Positions 1 to 4,791 of a DNA stretch of 6,506 bases are shown piece after piece; position 1 is the first letter of the stretch; every line of letters begins with the position of its first letter. The notes under the pieces were generated by a model. It was not told where the DNA came from, ran no database searches, and worked only from the letters and a program-made list of their open reading frames with translations. A program made the position numbers and the translations under genes. This DNA comes from JBJXGE01 sp046154185 (lineage in GTDB: Bacteria; Planctomycetota; UBA8108; UBA1146; JAJFFE01), in assembly GCA_046154185.1 (NCBI GenBank), contig JBJXGE010000046.1, positions 1 to 6,506 of the forward strand. Reading direction: 5' to 3'.

Positions 1-173
1 GCGGCCAGTCCGCCGGCTTCGGTGAGCACGACGACCGTCGGCGCGTTCAGCTCGGGAAATACGTCGACCGGCATGCGCGGCAACTGATAGCCCGCGACGA
101 CGACCAGCAGCGCCGCGATGGTGAGCACCAGCGACGAGCGCTCTAGTGAAAATGCAATGAGCTTGCGTAGCAT
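1..173 (-). CDS. Heavy-metal efflux RND permease (CusA/CzcA family), N-terminal fragment
   Basis: This is the inner-membrane proton-driven pump of a tripartite metal efflux system; only the first 57 residues are in the window. The start MLRKLIAFSLERS is followed by the first transmembrane helix (about residues 14-29, LVLTIAALLVVVAGYQ). The segment after it, with core DVFPELNAPTVVVLTEAGGLA at residues 38-57, is the conserved periplasmic entry of heavy-metal RND permeases (typically P-V-D-x-F-P-D/E then T-E-A-x-G-x-A). The ATG overlaps the stop of the fusion-protein gene in TAATG. A GAGGG ribosome site lies 9 bases upstream inside that gene, so the two are probably translationally coupled. The family is normally over 1000 residues. 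The TM4 charged residues and the metal-binding site are beyond the edge, so Cu/Ag cannot be separated from Zn/Co/Cd. Confidence 0.9.
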   Translation of the reverse strand, partial: MLRKLIAFSLERSSLVLTIAALLVVVAGYQLPRMPVDVFPELNAPTVVVLTEAGGLA

Positions 174-1594
174 TACTTGTCGCCCTCGTGCCAAGTGCCG
201 TCCGCGTGGAAGTGCCCGCCTTTTTGCGAGGTGCCCGAGCTCGCGAGCATCAGCGGGTACACACCGTCGAGCACCACTTCGTCGCCCTCGCGCACGCCGC
301 TGCTGATCACCACCCAGTTGCCGTCGCTCACGCCCAGGTCGGCTTCGATGCGAATCACCTTGTCGGGGTTTGCCGGGTCGCGGCGGAATACGACTGTCTG
401 CAAGCCGTCGCGAATCGTTGCGGATACCGGGATCGCAAGTTCCGCCGCAGCCGCGCCTACGGCGACGATCTCCAAGTGTGCCGCTACACCGGGCCGCGCC
501 CAGGCGCTCAGCTTTGCGGGCGTCATGAACAGTTCGACCGTGCGTTCGTCGGCGTCGGCGCTCAAGCCGAGCGTGATCGTGCCCTCCATCGAACCGTCGA
601 GCGCGGGCACGCTGCCCTTGGGCGGCACAATGCGACCGGCCAGCCCGTCGCGCAGTCGATTCAGATCGCTTTGCAAGCCGCGCGCTCGAAAGCGCAGTCG
701 CTCGGGCTGAATCGTGGTCAGCACCAGATTCGTCTCGCCCGCCCACGCGCCGCTCGTAAGCGCGATCGACTCGACCACGCCGGGCGCGGCCGCACGTACC
801 TCCACCAGTTTGATTTCGCGCCAGCGCGGATGCTGCTGCGCCGATTTCGGATCGATCGCCAGCAACTGATCCGTCGCCAGCCCGAGCAGCGATGCGGCGT
901 TCGAGATCAGCAACTCGAACCGCTCCTGCGCGGCGCTCGCCTGTGCCTGCACCTCGATTCGCCGCGAGTGCAGTTCAGCCTCTTTCTCCATCACCTCGGC
1001 CATTTCCGCGCGGGTGGTGGCCAGTGCCGCCCGCGCCTCTGCGAATTCCTCGTCGGTCACGACGCCGCTGCCGCGCGACTGGTCAAGCTGCGCCACGCGC
1101 TCGGTCCAGATCTTGACGCCGTTCATCAGTTCGTCGTGGTGCTGCTCGTGCGCCGCCATCAGTGGGTCGATCGTCTCGGCCCGCGCCCGGGCTTGCAGCA
1201 GTTGCGATTCGGTTTCGTTCAGACGCTCCTGCAACTCGCGCCACTGTGGCGAATCCAGCGTGTAGAGCAACCGGCCGGTCTCTACGCGCTCAAACTGCGA
1301 CACGTGCAGCTCAACCTGGCCGCCCAGCATCGTGCGCACCTCGCGCCGCGCTTGCGGCGATAGCTCGAAACTGCCCGGAACTCGAATTGTGCGCGCGACG
1401 TGTCGCGATTCGACCTTGGCGAACGTAATGCCGAGATTGCGCCGAACCATTTCCGGAACGTCGACGCGGTTGCTCGGCGCGGACGCGGTTTCGCCGCGCT
1501 CCGCCGCGGCCGAATTCGACGGCTCGCGCTTGCAGCCTGATAGCGCAGGCAGCAGGAGCAGCAGTATGAACAGCAGGATGGATCGAATTCCCAT
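173..1594 (-). CDS. Efflux RND transporter periplasmic adaptor (membrane fusion) lipoprotein, CusB/CzcB type
   Basis: This adaptor would join the inner-membrane RND permease to the outer-membrane channel of a metal efflux pump. I chose the ATG at 1594 (473 residues). It has GGAG 8 bases upstream and gives a clean lipoprotein signal: MGIRS, a Leu-rich core, then LSGC with the lipid-modified Cys at 21. A longer in-frame start at 1651 would run into the preceding gene. After a low-complexity linker comes a first lipoyl-like half (about 70-116). A long, charged alpha-helical coiled-coil hairpin follows (about 118-239), then the second lipoyl half (268-277, AAAPGVVESI), beta-barrel segments, and a membrane-proximal domain (385-403 and 430-449, with SSGVREGDEVVLDGVYPLM). 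The last 15 residues, GGHFHADGTWHEGDK, carry His461, His463 and His469, a likely metal-binding tail. The Met-rich N-terminal copper site of E. coli CusB is not evident. The family call is firm; the substrate is unknown. Confidence 0.92.
   Translation of the reverse strand: MGIRSILLFILLLLLPALSGCKREPSNSAAAERGETASAPSNRVDVPEMVRRNLGITFAKVESRHVARTIRVPGSFELSPQARREVRTMLGGQVELHVSQFERVETGRLLYTLDSPQWRELQERLNETESQLLQARARAETIDPLMAAHEQHHDELMNGVKIWTERVAQLDQSRGSGVVTDEEFAEARAALATTRAEMAEVMEKEAELHSRRIEVQAQASAAQERFELLISNAASLLGLATDQLLAIDPKSAQQHPRWREIKLVEVRAAAPGVVESIALTSGAWAGETNLVLTTIQPERLRFRARGLQSDLNRLRDGLAGRIVPPKGSVPALDGSMEGTITLGLSADADERTVELFMTPAKLSAWARPGVAAHLEIVAVGAAAAELAIPVSATIRDGLQTVVFRRDPANPDKVIRIEADLGVSDGNWVVISSGVREGDEVVLDGVYPLMLASSGTSQKGGHFHADGTWHEGDK
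183..187 (-). promoter_or_regulatory. Ribosome binding site of the RND permease
   Basis: GAGGG on the minus strand lies 9 bases before the ATG at 173, inside the last codons of the adaptor gene. With the TAATG stop/start overlap it suggests that ribosomes finishing the adaptor re-initiate on the permease. Confidence 0.55.
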
Positions 1595-1602
1595 AGTTCG
1601 CA

Positions 1603-1606
1603 CTCC
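1603..1606 (-). promoter_or_regulatory. Ribosome binding site that decides the adaptor start
   Basis: GGAG on the minus strand sits 8 bases upstream of the ATG at 1594. It favours that start over the in-frame upstream one at 1651, which would overlap the outer-membrane channel gene and put a charged 19-residue extension before the lipoprotein signal. With this start the gap to the upstream gene is 43 bases. Confidence 0.6.
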
Positions 1607-1637
1607 GATCAGCGGCAGCCGCTCGCGGCGACGCGTT

Positions 1638-3134
1638 TCAGTTCGGCTCATTCACCGTCGCGGCGGGTGGCAACTGCATCAGCCGATCCACCGGAAGTCC
1701 GACGGCTTTTTCAAGATCGGTCAGGGCAATCGCGCTGTCGCGCAGCGATTCGACATAGCGCCCGCGGGTTACCAGCAGCGACTTTTGTGCCTCGAGCACC
1801 GCGAGCACGGACAACTTGCCGCCGCGATACGCCTCGCGGGACAATTCGAGATTCGTTTGCAGCAGCGGCAACAGGTTGTCGCGGTAATAGCGCGCGAGAT
1901 CCCATGCCGTGCGCGCGCGGCGCAGCGCCCCGCGCGTCTCGTGCGTCACTTCGAGCATAAGCGCGGCCTGATTCGCCTTCGCCGCCTCGTGCAGTAGTTC
2001 CGCCCGCGCGATCTGCGCCTGATTCTGATCAAAGATGGGCAGCTCGAACGACAGCGTCGGTCCCAGCACCGTGTTGGTCGGCAATTTCTCTCGCGGTCGA
2101 AGCGATGGAGCGCTAAGGTCGCCGGCCTCGGCCGATGCCCATAGCGTGTCGGCCAGCCACGGTCGGTCGCCGCGCCGGCCGCGCTCGCTGCGCTCGAAGC
2201 TGACGCCCAGCTCGACATCGCTCACGACGCTCAACTTCTCCTGTTCGACACGCGCCGCCGTCGCCGCGACGACGAAGTCCGCCGCAACCAGATCGAGTCG
2301 GCATCGCCCCGCGACGTCGAGTAGAAGTGCATCGGTCGGCGACCAATCGGGCGCATCGGGCAACACGTCGGTCAGCACCAGCGTGTCCGGCGATTCCCAC
2401 AAACCGAGCAGCTGCGCAAGTTGTCGCCGCGATTCAAACGCGGCTAGCGTGGCGCGTTGCTCGGTAATTTCGGTCTGCATCAGCTCGGTCCGCGCCAGGT
2501 TGACGTCAATTTCGCTGCCGACGCCGGCGGTTCGGCGGGTCTGCGCCGCGTCAACCAGTTGCTGCGCCAGATCGCGGTTCTCGCATGCGATTTCGAGCTC
2601 GCGGTCGGCGGCCAGCGCGGCGAAGTACGTCGAGCGCGTATCGAGCACCGCGATACTGACCGCGCGCGCCACGCCCAGCGTCTCACGTTGGAGGTTTCCT
2701 TCGGCCGCGCGCTTTCGAGCGGGCAGGAGCCAAAGATCAGCGATGTTCTGCGCCACGCTCAATTCCAGATTGCTCAGCCCGCCGCCATCCGGCAGCCGCA
2801 GCGAGATCGAGAGGGCGGGATTCTGAAACAAGCCGGCCTGCACGAAATCGGCTCGCGCCACGCCGACATTCAAATAGGCCGCTCGTACTCGCGGATTGTT
2901 GAGCAGACACAATTCCATCGCTTCGCCGACCGAAATCCCGCCCGCCAGCCGCTCGTCTGTCATTTGCCGAGCGGCGATGGCGTCTTCGGGGCGTTCGGGT
3001 CGCGCGATCCCCGCGCTCTGCGAAACGTGTTCATCCACGCGCTGATAGTCGTCGCGCGGATTGACTGTCGCGCATCCCCCGAGCATCGGGAGTGCGAGGG
3101 TGCAAAGTCGCAGCATGGGCCGAGGCCGTTTCAT
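1638..3134 (-). CDS. TolC-type outer-membrane efflux lipoprotein (CusC/CzcC type)
   Basis: This is the outer-membrane channel of the tripartite metal pump. The ATG at 3134 gives 498 residues with a lipoprotein signal: basic MKRPRPMLR, a hydrophobic core, then MLGGC with the lipidated Cys at 21. GGAG lies 10 bases upstream. An upstream in-frame GTG at 3182 would add 16 residues and spoil the signal. Two tandem OEP-type repeats are visible, about 66-244 and 267-479. Each has long amphipathic helices and a matching motif: RTAGVGSEIDVNLARTEL at 201-218 and AYRGGKLSVLAVLEAQKSL at 435-453. The family signature GPTLSFELPIFDQNQ is at 358-372. About 40 charged, low-conservation residues just before it probably form a long surface loop between strands. 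The gene sits between the His-rich gene (123-base gap) and the adaptor (43 bases), so co-transcription is likely. Confidence 0.93.
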   Translation of the reverse strand: MKRPRPMLRLCTLALPMLGGCATVNPRDDYQRVDEHVSQSAGIARPERPEDAIAARQMTDERLAGGISVGEAMELCLLNNPRVRAAYLNVGVARADFVQAGLFQNPALSISLRLPDGGGLSNLELSVAQNIADLWLLPARKRAAEGNLQRETLGVARAVSIAVLDTRSTYFAALAADRELEIACENRDLAQQLVDAAQTRRTAGVGSEIDVNLARTELMQTEITEQRATLAAFESRRQLAQLLGLWESPDTLVLTDVLPDAPDWSPTDALLLDVAGRCRLDLVAADFVVAATAARVEQEKLSVVSDVELGVSFERSERGRRGDRPWLADTLWASAEAGDLSAPSLRPREKLPTNTVLGPTLSFELPIFDQNQAQIARAELLHEAAKANQAALMLEVTHETRGALRRARTAWDLARYYRDNLLPLLQTNLELSREAYRGGKLSVLAVLEAQKSLLVTRGRYVESLRDSAIALTDLEKAVGLPVDRLMQLPPAATVNEPN

Positions 3135-3143
3135 GCGGCTCGT

Positions 3144-3148
3144 TCTCC
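3144..3148 (-). promoter_or_regulatory. Ribosome binding site of the outer-membrane channel gene
   Basis: GGAGA on the minus strand is about 10 bases from the ATG at 3134 (counted from GGAG). It supports that ATG over the upstream GTG at 3182, in agreement with the lipoprotein signal that begins at 3134. Confidence 0.5.
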
Positions 3149-3185
3149 GTTCAGGTGGCAACGTGAGGGTCGGCGATCGCACTCC

Positions 3186-3210
3186 GTCTGCGGTACGTGC
3201 GTCAGCAGAC
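3186..3210. repeat. Inverted repeat between the His-rich gene and the channel gene
   Basis: GTCTGC (3186-3191) and GCAGAC (3205-3210) are perfect 6-base inverted arms around a 13-base loop. The element lies in the 123-base gap inside the putative operon, 52-76 bases upstream of the channel ATG. It has no T-run, so it does not look like a strong intrinsic terminator. It could be an RNA stem that tunes the ratio of the two products, an operator, or chance in GC-rich DNA. Confidence 0.3.
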
Positions 3211-3224
3211 GCGCGGCCCGAGCG

Positions 3225-3234
3225 GCGATATCGC
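3225..3234. repeat. 10-base palindrome GCGATATCGC downstream of the His-rich gene
   Basis: A perfect 10-base palindrome lies 23 bases beyond the stop codon of the His-rich gene and near the inverted repeat at 3186-3210. It could be a dimeric regulator half-site pair or a mRNA stem. A 10-base palindrome can also occur by chance. Confidence 0.2.
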
Positions 3235-3257
3235 TTACGGAAACGAGAGTGGTGTGC

Positions 3258-3653
3258 TTAGATCAGCAGTGGCATGCACTGAGAGACGGGATCGCCCGGC
3301 GGTTGAACGCTATCCACGGACGCGGTCGGCGGCGCGAGCAGATCGCTCACGCCGCAAATCGACCCTTGTGAGAAGATCGTCGCGCACGGCTCCAGCGGCG
3401 GGGCCTGGATCGATGGGCCGCTCGGTGCTCCGGCGGTGCAGATGCAGAAGTGGCTGGCATGCGGCTCGGGACTCTCAGCCGGATGGTCGTGCCCGTGAGA
3501 TTCATGGTGATGCGAATCGCAAGCGGCAGGATGCGAGTGATCGGCATGTTCATGCGCACAATGGCCTGAAGCCGCCGCCCCGCAAATTGCAGGGCAGAGC
3601 GCGGTCATGGCGCAGACGAAGATCGCAATCACTGATGAAGGCCGCGAACGCAT
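3258..3653 (-). CDS. Small secreted His/Cys-rich protein, putative metal binding
   Basis: I do not recognise a named family. The ATG at 3653 gives 131 residues. The N-terminus is a signal peptide: MRSRPSS, then hydrophobic VIAIFVCAMTALC, then a small-residue cleavage zone around CGAAA-S (near residue 28). It could instead be retained as an anchor. The following stretch has 13 His between 31 and 68, including HHH at 48-50 and a HGHDH cluster, interleaved with Asp/Glu and Cys32, Cys45, Cys70 and Cys72 (CIC). Cys90, Cys100 and Cys126 follow in a Pro-rich tail. This composition suits binding of Cu, Zn, Co or Ni outside the cytoplasm. As first gene of the efflux operon it may buffer or sense metal, much as small CzcI- or CopL-like proteins sit beside other metal pumps; that comparison is by position and composition only. 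No clear Shine-Dalgarno precedes the ATG; a TTG at 3689 is an alternative start. Confidence 0.75.
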   Translation of the reverse strand: MRSRPSSVIAIFVCAMTALCPAICGAAASGHCAHEHADHSHPAACDSHHHESHGHDHPAESPEPHASHFCICTAGAPSGPSIQAPPLEPCATIFSQGSICGVSDLLAPPTASVDSVQPPGDPVSQCMPLLI

Positions 3654-4791
3654 CGTTTCAATGCTATCGGTCGGGCGGTTGCGCGACAAGACTCGCTCGC
3701 GTCGGAATTGCGCGATGGCGTGGCCGCACCCCGATCCGGCGCATCCTGCTTATCCTGTTCAGCCTCGCTCTTCGCTCAGCATCGTCAGCGGCCACTCGTG
3801 AGATTCCCGGCCAGTACGGCTGCAGTGCGCCGCCGCACCGATCGTGAACGTCGAGGAACCGCCGCAGCGGCCCTGAACTGCTCGGCGTTTTTTCTTTGAT
3901 CTGCACATTTCGATACGCCGGTGCAATCGGGCGAGCGAGTTGGGGTCGGCAGGCGGGAAGAAAGCGCAGCGCCCGAAACTGGATCGAACGCGTTGCCGAT
4001 TGATCACATGTATCCGGTTTTGAGCAATGTTACCGGCGATGCCGATTCGGACTGACGTGCAGACTGGCGCATGAGACTGGCGTGTGATCTGGACTTCATC
4101 GAAGTCGCCGGCGATTCACCGCACTTCTCAGATTCGCGGCGCGCCGGCCAATCTCACGGCGCACGCGCTCCCGCGTTCAACAACTGATCATCCTCCCTCG
4201 CGCCGGTCGGTAACGTCGATGTGTCGCGCAAGCGCCGGTTTCGGCAATGCCGCGCACGGGCGCGCGATTCCGCGCGAAGAACTGCGCGTTCCTCCACGAA
4301 GTCCGGACCTCATCTGCGCCGGAGTGCTTCCGCGCGGGTGAAACAAAAAGAAAGGACTGTTTGGAAGTGGCAGATTCCGCAACCTCCGCGCGACATGCCG
4401 AACGATTACTTGGTCGTTGGCCTGTACACGATATGAACAATACATAAGCCAGACGAAACGTGCGCATTTTGCCAGAGAAAACACGACACACTGGCCGTCA
4501 TCGTTCGCCGCGGTCAACCGGGGCACATTGGCGCGCCGTTTGCCGCGCGTTACGTGCGCCAAGTTCGGTGATGAACGTCGCGGTTCGGTTCGAGCGACGG
4601 CGACCGCGCGGCGAGTCGTCGGCCCACAACATGAAAGGAACGAACTGGGCAAGTGCCGTGGTTGCGCGGGAGATGAGGCACGTCGGGGGGCGTCGCGTCG
4701 GGCGCGGTTCGCTGCCCGATCGCGATGGGAACTGTCTTGTTGTGATCGTTCGCAGCAAACTACTTGCGGACGAGTGATCGTCGATCCCTGA
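3654..4791. other. Intergenic region of 1.1 kb with no recognisable gene
   Basis: This lies between the divergent efflux operon and beta-helix gene. Open frames on both strands here are Arg/Ser/Pro-rich, overlap one another, lack ribosome sites and resemble no family I know. The promoter of the efflux operon should lie in its left part, but no convincing -35/-10 pair could be placed. Notable points are a T6 run at 3888-3893, a 5-base inverted repeat CCGGT/ACCGG (4014-4018 and 4032-4036), a 13-base tandem repeat (4051-4088), and a locally AT-rich stretch at 4424-4450. A decayed gene cannot be excluded. Confidence 0.6.
4051..4088. repeat. Degenerate tandem repeat, about 13 bases, three copies
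   Basis: Three adjacent copies start with ACTGRCG: ACTGACGTGCAG (4051-4062), ACTGGCGCATGAG (4063-4075) and ACTGGCGTGTGAT (4076-4088). The nine-base string AGACTGGCG occurs twice exactly, 13 bases apart (4061 and 4074). The element lies about 400 bases upstream of the efflux operon start and 700 bases from the beta-helix gene. Repeated sites can be regulator operators, but no regulator gene is in the window and the function is unknown. Confidence 0.35.

Noticed and set aside
188..1363. Plus-strand open frame of 391 residues opposite the adaptor gene
   Set aside because: It is antisense to a clearly recognisable membrane fusion protein, and its His/Arg/Gln-rich translation is typical of an opposite-strand shadow.
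3859..3893. Possible plus-strand intrinsic terminator (GCCG-CAG-CGGC stem and T6 run)
   Set aside because: The stem is only 4 bases and is separated from the T run by about 16 bases. No plus-strand gene lies upstream for it to terminate.
4410..4446. Possible plus-strand promoter (TTGGTC, 16 bases, TATGAA; or TTGGCC, 17 bases, TACATA)
   Set aside because: Both pairs match the sigma-70 consensus only partly, lie more than 340 bases from the beta-helix start, and promoter consensus in this lineage is uncertain.
4571..4777. Possible small plus-strand gene (69 residues from ATG 4571, ending DRDGNCLVVIVRSKLLADE) just upstream of the beta-helix gene
   Set aside because: It has no ribosome site, an Arg-rich composition and no family resemblance. 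Overlapping frames on both strands are equally open in this GC-rich DNA. Its stop lies 14 bases before ATG 4792, so it would be worth reopening if homologues were found.
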